Source: CALDTK01 sp965215215
GTDB lineage: Bacteria > Bacteroidota > Bacteroidia > Chitinophagales > Saprospiraceae
DNA length: 64,000 nucleotides
NCBI GenBank assembly: GCA_965215215.1
Contig: OZ244043.1
Location: 1,116,001 to 1,180,000, forward strand
Direction: 5' to 3'
Shown piece by piece: positions 25,401 through 32,135 of the stretch. Position numbers and translations under genes: made by a program. The stretch's first letter is position 1; each line of letters opens with the position of its first letter. The notes beneath the pieces are model-generated. The model ran no database searches, was not told the DNA's origin, and saw only the letters and a program-made list of their open reading frames with translations.

Positions 25401-25948
25401 CCGCGGTGCCGCTGTAGCTCGATGTAGTAATCGTCGCCAAACCGGTCGAGCCACCACTTGAGCTCCTCCTCCGCCTCGGCGTCCTTACCGTGCCAGAGCA
25501 GCTGCGGGATGATTGCCCCGATGCAGCAACTGCTGGCGATCAGGCCCTCGGTACGCCCCTCGAGCGCCTCTTTGTCGATACGCGGCCACTTCGAGTACAG
25601 CCCCTCCACGTAGCCCATCGAGCACAACTTCGAGAGGTTCTCGTAGCCCCGCTGGTTTTTGGCGAGCAGGAGCTGGTGGTAGCGTACGTCCTTTTCGTTC
25701 TTGGCCCGCGAGAACTCCTTGCGGTGCCGGTCGTCGACCATGTAAAACTCGCAGCCGATGATCGGCTTCAGGTCACGCTTCCGCGCCTCGCGCACGAATT
25801 TGAAGGCCCCGAACATGTTGCCGTGGTCCGTCATCGCCACGCCGAGCTGCCCGTCGCCCTTCGCCTTGTCCATCATGGCGCCGATCGGGGCGGCACCGTC
25901 GAGCAGCGAGTACTGGGTGTGGCAGTGGAGGTGGGCGTAGTTGGGCAT
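22409..25948 (-). CDS. dnaE: DNA polymerase III subunit alpha
   Basis: The replicative polymerase, about 1179 residues. The N-terminal PHP domain starts with HLHCHTQYSLLDG. The palm catalytic motif PDIDIDFDDEGREKV is near residue 408 and the fingers contain KKQKAVLDKMYPRF. The GITVYQEQVMRLSQKLAGFTGGEAD segment (quoted in part) and the C-terminal OB fold are conserved. It lacks an embedded exonuclease, so it is DnaE1 type rather than PolC. I use ATG 25948 because MPNYAHLHCHTQYS matches family N-termini; a further 13 residues upstream are possible. A mini-hairpin motif sits 19 bases before this start. Confidence 0.97.
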   Translation of the reverse strand: MPNYAHLHCHTQYSLLDGAAPIGAMMDKAKGDGQLGVAMTDHGNMFGAFKFVREARKRDLKPIIGCEFYMVDDRHRKEFSRAKNEKDVRYHQLLLAKNQRGYENLSKLCSMGYVEGLYSKWPRIDKEALEGRTEGLIASSCCIGAIIPQLLWHGKDAEAEEELKWWLDRFGDDYYIELQRHRGLENLDSTGVSQEDINQKLLRLAAKHEVKVIVTNDSHYLEEEDAEPHDILLCINTGERQTTEDRFKFPSSDFFFKTQEQMSKLFVDQPQAVENTLEIVDKVELIELERDVLLPNFPLPTGFADQDAYLRHLTYEGAKKRYGFSFSDSVRDRIDFELDVIRQSGYPGYFLIVQDFTTEARNLGVSVGPGRGSAAGSVVAYCLGITNVDPIKYDLLFERFLNPERISMPDIDIDFDDEGREKVIDYVVDKYGKNQVAQIITYGSMKAKSAVRDVGRVMDIPLSEVDPVAKSFPDHLAASLEKVLRKGGMDKAFSSLLNSEDAEKADRFRGFSEQQDHIGQMIRTAQRLEGSVRNTGIHACGVVITPDDITKYVPVTMAKDSSLLVSQFDNSVAEDAGLLKMDFLGLKTLTILRDAVRMVEENHGIELDLDAVDLADEKTYELFQRGETVGIFQYESGGMQKHLVALAPTEFADLIAMNALYRPGPMQYIPEFCDRKHGRKKIVYDLPEMEEYLAETQGITVYQEQVMRLSQKLAGFTGGEADTLRKAMGKKQKAVLDKMYPRFIEGCKANGHPEDKLEKIWKDWENFAAYAFNKSHSTCYALVAFQTAFLKAHYPAEYMAAVLTHNKSDQKKLTFFLRECKRMGVKVLGPDVNESKLDFGVNAAGDIRFGLSAVKGVGEGPVEQILTERTARGPFVNFFDIVRRMDLRLVNKKVMESLTLGGGFDSFEGITRAQYFAPSEDGKYASLHEHALRYGQAWQHQKATAANSLFGATEETMVPEPDIPTCAPWPLIEQLEREKEVVGIYISGHPLDDYEKEVKHYSNCLIEELESKKGEGIKLAVVVQSVQHRVSKKGTGWGLFVVADQSAATEFALFSDDYQTFKDKLEPGCVVLIDASYQERWGREGEFQLKLNEVTMMESVAEKRGTGITIQVPIHVVDTKWIDRLEALCQEHRGPHALRITMVEPDNQIAMEFRSKRTVLANTDFIREVERLGILYAMG
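23812..23825 (+). repeat. GTTTT mini-hairpin motif, copy 12
   Basis: GTTTTTGCGAAAGC: loop GAAA, with T as the spacer base. Antisense within dnaE. Confidence 0.7.
24962..24975 (-). repeat. GTTTT mini-hairpin motif, copy 13 (variant loop)
   Basis: GTTTTAGCGACAGC: the only copy whose loop (GACA) breaks the GNRA rule. Sense within dnaE (read as FSDS). Confidence 0.6.
25327..25341 (+). repeat. GTTTT mini-hairpin motif, copy 14
   Basis: GTTTTGCCGCAAGGC: longer GCC/GGC stem with loop GCAA. Antisense within dnaE. Confidence 0.7.
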
Positions 25949-25966
25949 GAACGGGTTTTCGGAGGG

Positions 25967-25980
25967 GCTTTCGCCAAAAC
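25967..25980 (-). repeat. GTTTT mini-hairpin motif, copy 15
   Basis: GTTTTGGCGAAAGC followed by C. Lies in the presumed dnaE leader, on the coding strand. Confidence 0.8.
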
Positions 25981-26087
25981 GACACAAAGTGTTGGAGCTA
26001 AGGTATTGCCGCGAACCGGCCTTACGGGGGGGTGTGCAGGGAGTGTGGAGAGTCGGTGACTTCGCTGGTGGAGCCTATATTTCAGCC

Positions 26088-26312
26088 ATGCTCGAACCCG
26101 TCGAATTCGGTGCGTACCCCACACCCCGCCGGCGCATCGACCGCGCGCTGATCTGCTCGATCGTAGCTATCGTAATCAGCCTCGCCGGTACGGGCGTGGC
26201 CGCTTTCGAGGCCTACCTCACGCGGCAACAACAAAAAAGCCTCCTGGAGCAGCGTACCGCCTCGATCTGGCCACACATCGAGGCACTGCCAACCGATCCG
26301 TCGAGATCTTGA
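26088..26312 (+). CDS. small single-pass membrane protein, possibly truncated
   Basis: A 74-residue reading frame from ATG 26088. It has a basic N-terminus, one membrane segment (ALICSIVAIVISLAGTGVAAF) and a coiled-coil-like start of a soluble part (EAYLTRQQQKSLLEQRTASIWPHIE). Proteins I know with this N-terminus usually continue for another hundred or so residues, so the stop at 26310 may reflect truncation. It overlaps the next open frame by a few bases, though that gene's likely ATG is at 26339. Function unknown. Confidence 0.5.
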   Translation: MLEPVEFGAYPTPRRRIDRALICSIVAIVISLAGTGVAAFEAYLTRQQQKSLLEQRTASIWPHIEALPTDPSRS

Positions 26313-26338
26313 ACACCGCCCCAAAGTACCTTCCCCGC

Positions 26339-26998
26339 ATGGACCGCCGCACCTTCCTCGACCAAAGCGCCCGCGAGGGCGTACTCCTCACCGCCACGCC
26401 GTTTGCGCTCGCCGGCAAAACGGGGGGTGCCCAGTCGGGCGGTACCGAGGACGAGGCCTATCCCAATTTTCACGCCCTGCCGATCTACCGCTGTTACCTG
26501 CGCGGCGCGAACCACGGTGAGCTGCCCGAGAGCCTACTGGAAGACCTCAGTCCGCCGTGCCCGGTCGATCTCGCGCGCGAGCTGGACAACCGCCGCGATC
26601 GCCGCGCGGTGGCGGCCTACTCCGGCGGACAGAAGCTCGGCTACCTCGCCCGCGAAGACCACCTCCTACTCGACAAGCTCGTGCGTCGCGGCGTGCCGGT
26701 CGTCTGCCGACTCATCGGCGTCCAACCCGACGAGGGGAGCTCGCGGCGATTTTCGGTGGAGGTCGCGCTGCTCTACCCGCCGAACCCGCGCACCGATCTT
26801 GGCCTGAACCAGTCCGAGACCGACAGGCTAGAAGGGCTCGCCGAAGTGGGTGCCAAGCCGAGCCACACGCTCCGCCCCTCGGCGGACCCGCTCAGCGCGC
26901 GTCACGTACACGAGGGCTACTTCGGCGCGCCGCCCGTCGGGGACCCGACCGACGTACTCGCCAAGCGCGCCTGGAACCGACGCACCTTCCTCGGTTAG
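26339..26998 (+). CDS. HIRAN domain protein with a Tat-type signal
   Basis: A 219-residue protein. The N-terminus MDRRTFLDQSAREGVLLTAT has the twin-arginine pattern RRTFL followed by a moderately hydrophobic stretch ending in ATPFALAG, suggesting Tat export. Residues about 45-130 fit a HIRAN domain: IYRCYLRGANHGE, ELDNRRDRRAVAAYSGGQKLGYL and LVRRGVPVVCRLIG. HIRAN domains in HLTF-type proteins bind DNA 3' ends, which makes an exported stand-alone copy odd. The remaining C-terminal 90 residues are not recognised. ATG 26339 is preferred to the TTG at 26309. Confidence 0.72.
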   Translation: MDRRTFLDQSAREGVLLTATPFALAGKTGGAQSGGTEDEAYPNFHALPIYRCYLRGANHGELPESLLEDLSPPCPVDLARELDNRRDRRAVAAYSGGQKLGYLAREDHLLLDKLVRRGVPVVCRLIGVQPDEGSSRRFSVEVALLYPPNPRTDLGLNQSETDRLEGLAEVGAKPSHTLRPSADPLSARHVHEGYFGAPPVGDPTDVLAKRAWNRRTFLG

Positions 26999-27097
26999 CG
27001 TGCCCCGAAGAAGCCGTGCCGCCGTCTTCGCCGGTTTGGCTTTCCCCCGGGAGGCTCATCTTCGCGGCCGCCCCGCCGAGACCCCTGGGCTACGATT

Positions 27098-28303
27098 ATG
27101 AAACCTAGTGCCGGACTAGATCGCGAGATCACCCAACGGTGGCGCCCCGCTACCCGCGCCGTGCGCGGGGGCACCGCCCGATCGAACTTCGGGGAGACCT
27201 CCGAAGCGTTGTTCCTGACCTCGGGCTTCGCCTACGACTGCGCCGAAGACGCCGCGGCCCGCTTCCGCGGCGAGCAGGACGGGATGACTTACTCCCGGCT
27301 ACAGAACCCGACCGTGCAAATGCTCGAGGAGCGCATCGCCCTACTCGACGGCGCGGAGGCCTGCCGCTGTACGGCCACCGGGATGGCGGCGATGACGGCG
27401 GCACTACTCTGCCAGCTCTCGGCCGGGGATCACGTGGTGTCGGCTCGGGCCCTGTTCGGCTCGTGCCGCTACCTCGTCGACAAGCTCCTCCCGCGCTTCG
27501 GCATCCAGACCACCGTGATCGACGGGCGCGACCTCAACCAGTGGGAGGCCGCCGTTCGGCCGAATACGAAGGTCTTCTTCTTCGAAACCCCTTCGAATCC
27601 GACCCTGGAGATCATCGACATCGCCGCGGTTAGCGTTTTGGCGAAAGCCAGCGGAATCACGACCGTAGTCGATAATGCATTCGCGAGTCCAGCCCTGCAG
27701 CGCCCCCTCGAAATGGGGGCGGATGTGGTGGCCTACTCCGCTACCAAACTGATGGACGGACAGGGGCGGGTACTCGCCGGGGCCGTCGTGGGGAGCGAAG
27801 CCTTCGTCACGGATACCCTACTGCCCTTTACGCGCAACACCGGCCCTACCCTCTCGCCCTTCAACGCGTGGGTGGTACTCAAGGGGATCGAGACCCTCGA
27901 CATGCGGGCGCGCCAACAGAGCGCCAACGCCCTGCGCGTGGCCGAGTGGCTGGCCCCCGAGGTGGAGGAGGTGCTCTACCCGGGACTCGAGAGCCACCCG
28001 GGACACGCGCTCGCCGCGAAGCAGATGGATGCCTACGGCACGATCCTCACGTTGACAGTCGACGGAGGTCGTGCGCGATCGCACGCCCTCCTGAATGCCC
28101 TCGAGCTCATCGACATCTCCAACAACATCGGCGACTCGAGGAGCCTCATGACCCACCCCGCGAGCACGACCCACCACGGCATGGGCGAGGCGGCCCGCTT
28201 GGAGGTAGGGATAACGGAGGGCATGCTGCGTCTCAACGTAGGACTCGAAGATCCGCAGGACGTGATCGACGATTTGGCGCAAGCCCTCGCTCGGGTAGAG
28301 TAG
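27098..28303 (+). CDS. metZ: O-succinylhomoserine sulfhydrylase (Cys/Met metabolism PLP enzyme)
   Basis: A 401-residue fold-type I PLP enzyme. The Schiff-base lysine is K217 in YSATKLMDGQGRVLAG; the DGQGR following it is characteristic of MetZ rather than cystathionine synthase or lyase. Other family elements are YSRLQNPTVQMLEERIALLDGAE, the PLP-stacking region FFFETPSNPTLE and VVDNAFASP. It would make homocysteine directly from O-succinylhomoserine and sulfide. The start is ATG 27098. No other methionine genes are adjacent. Two mini-hairpin motifs lie inside it. Confidence 0.92.
   Translation: MKPSAGLDREITQRWRPATRAVRGGTARSNFGETSEALFLTSGFAYDCAEDAAARFRGEQDGMTYSRLQNPTVQMLEERIALLDGAEACRCTATGMAAMTAALLCQLSAGDHVVSARALFGSCRYLVDKLLPRFGIQTTVIDGRDLNQWEAAVRPNTKVFFFETPSNPTLEIIDIAAVSVLAKASGITTVVDNAFASPALQRPLEMGADVVAYSATKLMDGQGRVLAGAVVGSEAFVTDTLLPFTRNTGPTLSPFNAWVVLKGIETLDMRARQQSANALRVAEWLAPEVEEVLYPGLESHPGHALAAKQMDAYGTILTLTVDGGRARSHALLNALELIDISNNIGDSRSLMTHPASTTHHGMGEAARLEVGITEGMLRLNVGLEDPQDVIDDLAQALARVE
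27635..27648 (+). repeat. GTTTT mini-hairpin motif, copy 16
   Basis: GTTTTGGCGAAAGC followed by C. Sense in metZ (read as VLAKA). Confidence 0.8.
28271..28284 (+). repeat. mini-hairpin motif, copy 17 (GATTT variant)
   Basis: GATTTGGCGCAAGC followed by C: one change in the T run, hairpin intact. Sense near the 3' end of metZ. Confidence 0.55.
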
Positions 28304-28609
28304 TACTCCGGATTTCGGTGGTGAGGGCCCCGGGTCGGGCAGGGTAAACCAACGGATGCTATACGCCGCACCTTAATAGGGATAGATGATGCTTTCAAAA
28401 ATTAGACCCACACCATTCATGTCTGAAATTTAAGCGGACTTGACGGCGCCTGTGATATTCAAAGTTAACTGTCCCGGCTGGAGAGGTTTTCTTTAAAAAG
28501 TTAACTACAGACAAATTACCAGTCTGCTTGCATTTACCGAACCTTCGAGACATCATATATTGAATATACGAAATTATAAGTCGTCTGAAAATCGTACTAT
28601 TATACCACG
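28304..28609. other. AT-rich intergenic region with a 10-base direct repeat
   Basis: The 306 bases before the DUF4832 gene become AT-rich after about 28380. AAAGTTAACT occurs at 28461-28470 and 28497-28506; the GTTAAC core is itself palindromic. This could be a regulator site for the downstream gene. No consensus Bacteroidota promoter was found. Confidence 0.45.
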
Positions 28610-31219
28610 ATGATTAGAGTACTTTTTACACTATCCCTATCGATCCTCTTACTCAGCACTCGGATCGAGAGCCAGACGGTCGGGTACCGGGAGTCGTTCG
28701 AGAACTTCGCCAATCCCGAACGTGGTTTCTATCGCCCCCTACCGGCGGCCTCGACCGGGAACTTTCAGCCGCTGAGCGCAAGTAACCTGGCTAGCAACCG
28801 CACCTCGGCTTACACACCCTTTTCGGCGAACTACCAGATCACGAATACCCTCGTGTACCGCTACTACGTGCTGGACGGCTTTAAAAACAGCGCGATCTCT
28901 TCGGACTACCTCAACCGCATACGCAACGACATGCGGGTCGTGCGCGAAGCGGGGATAAAGATCATCCCTCGCTTCGCGTACACGATTAGCCCTAACCAAT
29001 CGGGGTGCGCGGATGCGTCCGCCTGTCCACCCTACGGGGACGCCTCCAAGCAGACCATCCTGGGGCACATCGATCAGTTGAAATCCATCTTCCTCGAAAA
29101 TCGCGATGTCGTCGCAGTCGTCCAAATGGGCTTCATCGGAGTTTGGGGTGAGCAGTATTACACGGATTTCTTCGGGGATGCCTCTTCGAACGACTCCCAG
29201 AGGCGACTACTCGATAACAACTGGCGGGATCGTAACGACGTGTTGAACGCCCTACTGAACGCCGTGCCTAAATCCCGCATGGTTCAGGTGCGCTACCCGC
29301 AACTCAAGCAGCGGGCCATCTACGGGATCTCCGCCCCGATCGGCGCTGCTCCGCTCGGCGAAGCACAGGCGCACAACGGGAGCGACATCGCGCGTATCGG
29401 CTTCCACAACGACTGCTTCCTCGCCAGTCCGGATGACTTCGGGACGTACTTCGACTACGGCACGTCGGACAGTCCGGCCAGGGGTGCGGTCGAGGTTCTC
29501 AAAGACTATTTCGCTGACGACAGCCGCTTCGTAGCGGTCGGAGGCGAGACCTGTAGTGATGGCTTTAGCCCGCAGAACGATTGCTCGGGCCAGGCGCTCT
29601 CGGATATGCGACAGCTCCACTACTCGTACCTGAACAGCGAGTACAACAACGACGTGAACAACGATTGGCAGGACGGTGGCTGCATGGCTGAGATCCAGCG
29701 GAACCTGGGGTATCGCTTCGTCATGGAGCAAGGCACCTACGCCGCTACCGCTACCCCGGGGCAGGCGTTCGACTTCTCGCTTCGCGTCAGAAACGTAGGC
29801 TTCGCCGCACCCTACAACGCCCGCCCGCTCGAAGTCGTGTTGCGCAATACGAGCTCGGGAAACACCTACAGGCTCCCTCTCGGCGGCCGAGCAGCCGACG
29901 TCCGGTTCTGGTCACCCGAGCGCACCACCACGATTACTACCTCTGTCGACCTCCCCGCGAACGTTACCGAAGGTCGGTACGAACTACTCTTAAACCTGCC
30001 CGATACCGCGAACAACGGAGCGATAGCTGACCGACCGGCCTACGCGATGCGGATGGCGAACGCCGATACCTGGGAGAGCTCCACCGGATTCAATAAGCTC
30101 AACCACACCCTTACCGTAGGCGGCGGGGGCGGCGGGGGCGGTGACGACGAGCCGGACGTTGTAAGCCTTTATACGGATTGTGGTTTTTCGGGCCCGAGCG
30201 CCGCACTACCGGTAGGCGAGTACGACATGAACGAGCTCGCCGCTCGCGGCGTGCTCAACGACAAGCTCTCCTCCGTGCGGGTGCAGAGCGGGTACGAGGT
30301 GGAGCTGTACTGGGACAGTGAGTTTAGGGGCCGAACCCTCGTACTGACCGCCGACGATACTTGCCTGGACAACGAAGGTTGGAAAGACAGAGCGAGCTCG
30401 GTCCGAGTTCGTCAGAGTGGCGGTGGCGGTGGCGGTGGCGGTCAAACTACCGTAACCGTAGACGGCAACGATGCAGACTGGAGCTCCGTGCGGGATTTAG
30501 CCACCGCGGGCGGATCGGTAACCTCGTTCAAGGCCGCGCACGACGCTCAAACCTTGTACCTGCTGATCAAAGGTGATGTGGCCGGCAACAAGCAGTTTTA
30601 CCTGAATGTAGACGACGCAACCAGTGGGTATAGCGATGCGAGTAAGTGGAACGTAATGGGTGCGGACTACCTCCTCGAAAATGGGATACTCTACGCCTAC
30701 ATTGGGGACGGTACGAGCTTCGATTGGGTACCGGCTGCGAGGGGCACAGAACAGGTCGAAAGCGGCAATACGCTCGAAGTTGGCATCCCGCGCAACTCGC
30801 TGCAAAACTTGGGTCCGACCCTGCGTATCGGGTTCGCGAAGCTCGACGCCGAGTTCACCACCGTAGCGCAGCTTCCGGTGGCCGGGGACATGGCCCGGTA
30901 CACGCTCGCCGACCCAGCCTCCCTCGGCGGTAACGGATTGAGCGGCCGCAACCCCGCACGAGCCACCCCTACCCTACTCGTACACCCGAACCCGGCGAGT
31001 TCGGTAACGAGCGTCACTTACGAGCTTCCCGTAGGCGGCAGCATCCTACTCGAACTTTACGATCTAACCGGTCGCGTCGAACGAACGCTCCTCGACGCAC
31101 AGCGAGAGGCCGGGATCCACACGATCGACCTGGGTACCGAAAGCCTCGGCGCGGGCGTGCACCTCGTACGCATGCAAACCAACGGCCGTAGTTACACGCG
31201 GAAGCTCGTCGTCGAATAG
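28610..31219 (+). CDS. secreted DUF4874/DUF4832 protein with beta/gamma-crystallin, CBM9-like and T9SS domains
   Basis: An 869-residue secreted modular protein. A signal peptide is followed by a DUF4874-DUF4832 unit (about residues 28-500; NPERGFYRPL and VVAVVQMGFIGVWGEQYYTD are typical), a TIM-barrel-like glycosidase-related fold of unknown activity. A glycine linker leads to a beta/gamma-crystallin module (515-600) with the calcium motifs NDKLSS and DRASS. A second glycine linker precedes a CBM9-like/DOMON-like domain (VDGNDADWSSVRDLA, 612-757). The last 80 residues are a T9SS type A sorting domain. A cell-surface or secreted carbohydrate-active role is inferred. The crystallin module matches those of three enzymes at 46-54 kb. 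Confidence 0.85.
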   Translation: MIRVLFTLSLSILLLSTRIESQTVGYRESFENFANPERGFYRPLPAASTGNFQPLSASNLASNRTSAYTPFSANYQITNTLVYRYYVLDGFKNSAISSDYLNRIRNDMRVVREAGIKIIPRFAYTISPNQSGCADASACPPYGDASKQTILGHIDQLKSIFLENRDVVAVVQMGFIGVWGEQYYTDFFGDASSNDSQRRLLDNNWRDRNDVLNALLNAVPKSRMVQVRYPQLKQRAIYGISAPIGAAPLGEAQAHNGSDIARIGFHNDCFLASPDDFGTYFDYGTSDSPARGAVEVLKDYFADDSRFVAVGGETCSDGFSPQNDCSGQALSDMRQLHYSYLNSEYNNDVNNDWQDGGCMAEIQRNLGYRFVMEQGTYAATATPGQAFDFSLRVRNVGFAAPYNARPLEVVLRNTSSGNTYRLPLGGRAADVRFWSPERTTTITTSVDLPANVTEGRYELLLNLPDTANNGAIADRPAYAMRMANADTWESSTGFNKLNHTLTVGGGGGGGGDDEPDVVSLYTDCGFSGPSAALPVGEYDMNELAARGVLNDKLSSVRVQSGYEVELYWDSEFRGRTLVLTADDTCLDNEGWKDRASSVRVRQSGGGGGGGGQTTVTVDGNDADWSSVRDLATAGGSVTSFKAAHDAQTLYLLIKGDVAGNKQFYLNVDDATSGYSDASKWNVMGADYLLENGILYAYIGDGTSFDWVPAARGTEQVESGNTLEVGIPRNSLQNLGPTLRIGFAKLDAEFTTVAQLPVAGDMARYTLADPASLGGNGLSGRNPARATPTLLVHPNPASSVTSVTYELPVGGSILLELYDLTGRVERTLLDAQREAGIHTIDLGTESLGAGVHLVRMQTNGRSYTRKLVVE

Positions 31220-31229
31220 GTTACGACCC

Positions 31230-32135
31230 CTACTCGGCTACGTTCATTGCCTCGCTGACCGCACTGACGCTAAACATACCCAGCGCCGGGTCGCCCGTCT
31301 CCGAGTCGAGCACGTTGCCGCGCACGTTAACGACGGGCACGCTGAACAGCTGACTGTCGCCGCTCTGGATCTGGGTGGCGGCCTGCTGGAGGAACGTGAA
31401 GGCCGCGGGCGACAGCGACCAGACTTCCACGCGCATCGTGTCTCCGGCCACGAGCGGGACCACGCCGCCGTCGTCGTCGACCTTGTTCACCGACGAGCGG
31501 ATGGGAGCGATAAAATAAACGCCATCGGTAGTGGTCCCACCGTCGAAGGCCGCGTCGAAGGCGAGGTTGAGCTCCTGAATACGATTGAGCACGGTATCGT
31601 TGACCTGCGAACGAATCAGGTAGCGATCACCGGCACCGGGCAGATCGCGCGCGAATACCTCGCCGTAGATGCCCTCGTCCCGGCCGAGTTCGCTCTCCTC
31701 AAACCGGAGGGATACCGAGTCGATGGGTGCGGTCCGGTAGACCGTCGTCGCGGCGGCTAATGTTTTGCCGGAAGGCAGCTCCACAAAGAGGGCAAGCTCG
31801 TCGCCTACTTCCGCGAGCACCTCGCCCGCGGCGCCCGGACGCCAAACGTAGCGGCCGTTGCCCTCGTCCATAAAGTCCGCACAGACCGCGGTATCGAGGG
31901 TACGACAGACGAATACCACCGCACCCTCGATCGGCGGCGGCAACGCGTTCGCGTAGTAGTCCTGACTTTGCGTCAGTAGCACGCTCTGCGGCTCGCTCTG
32001 CGTGGTGAGCCAGGCGTCCACCACGGGTTGGGCGGTCTCGAAGGAAGAATCGAGGTCGACGTCGTCGGTGCAGGAAGCGAGTGCGAGCACGCAACTCGCG
32101 CAGGCTAGCAGCAGCTCGGGGCGGAAGCTTTGCAT
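31230..32135 (-). CDS. DUF4249 family lipoprotein
   Basis: A 301-residue lipoprotein. The signal peptide ends in a lipobox (LASC), and the body has the DUF4249 pattern: PVVDAWLTTQSEPQSVLLTQSQDYY, FVCRTLDTAVCADF and a C-terminal FSVSAVSEA. DUF4249 proteins are almost always paired with a TonB-dependent receptor and probably act as its surface-exposed substrate-binding partner. Here the ATG (32135) overlaps the receptor stop by one base (TAATG), so the two are coupled. I use this start because the upstream reading is out of phase with the receptor gene. It ends 10 bases from the convergent DUF4832 gene. Confidence 0.87.
   Translation of the reverse strand: MQSFRPELLLACASCVLALASCTDDVDLDSSFETAQPVVDAWLTTQSEPQSVLLTQSQDYYANALPPPIEGAVVFVCRTLDTAVCADFMDEGNGRYVWRPGAAGEVLAEVGDELALFVELPSGKTLAAATTVYRTAPIDSVSLRFEESELGRDEGIYGEVFARDLPGAGDRYLIRSQVNDTVLNRIQELNLAFDAAFDGGTTTDGVYFIAPIRSSVNKVDDDGGVVPLVAGDTMRVEVWSLSPAAFTFLQQAATQIQSGDSQLFSVPVVNVRGNVLDSETGDPALGMFSVSAVSEAMNVAE
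31762..31776 (+). repeat. GTTTT mini-hairpin motif, copy 18
   Basis: GTTTTGCCGGAAGGC followed by A: four-pair TGCC/GGCA stem, loop GGAA. Antisense in the DUF4249 gene. Confidence 0.75.

Noticed and set aside
22604..25417. Several plus-strand frames of 180-310 codons opposite dnaE
   Set aside because: All lie within the DNA polymerase gene and have no domain; dnaE is continuous and conserved throughout.
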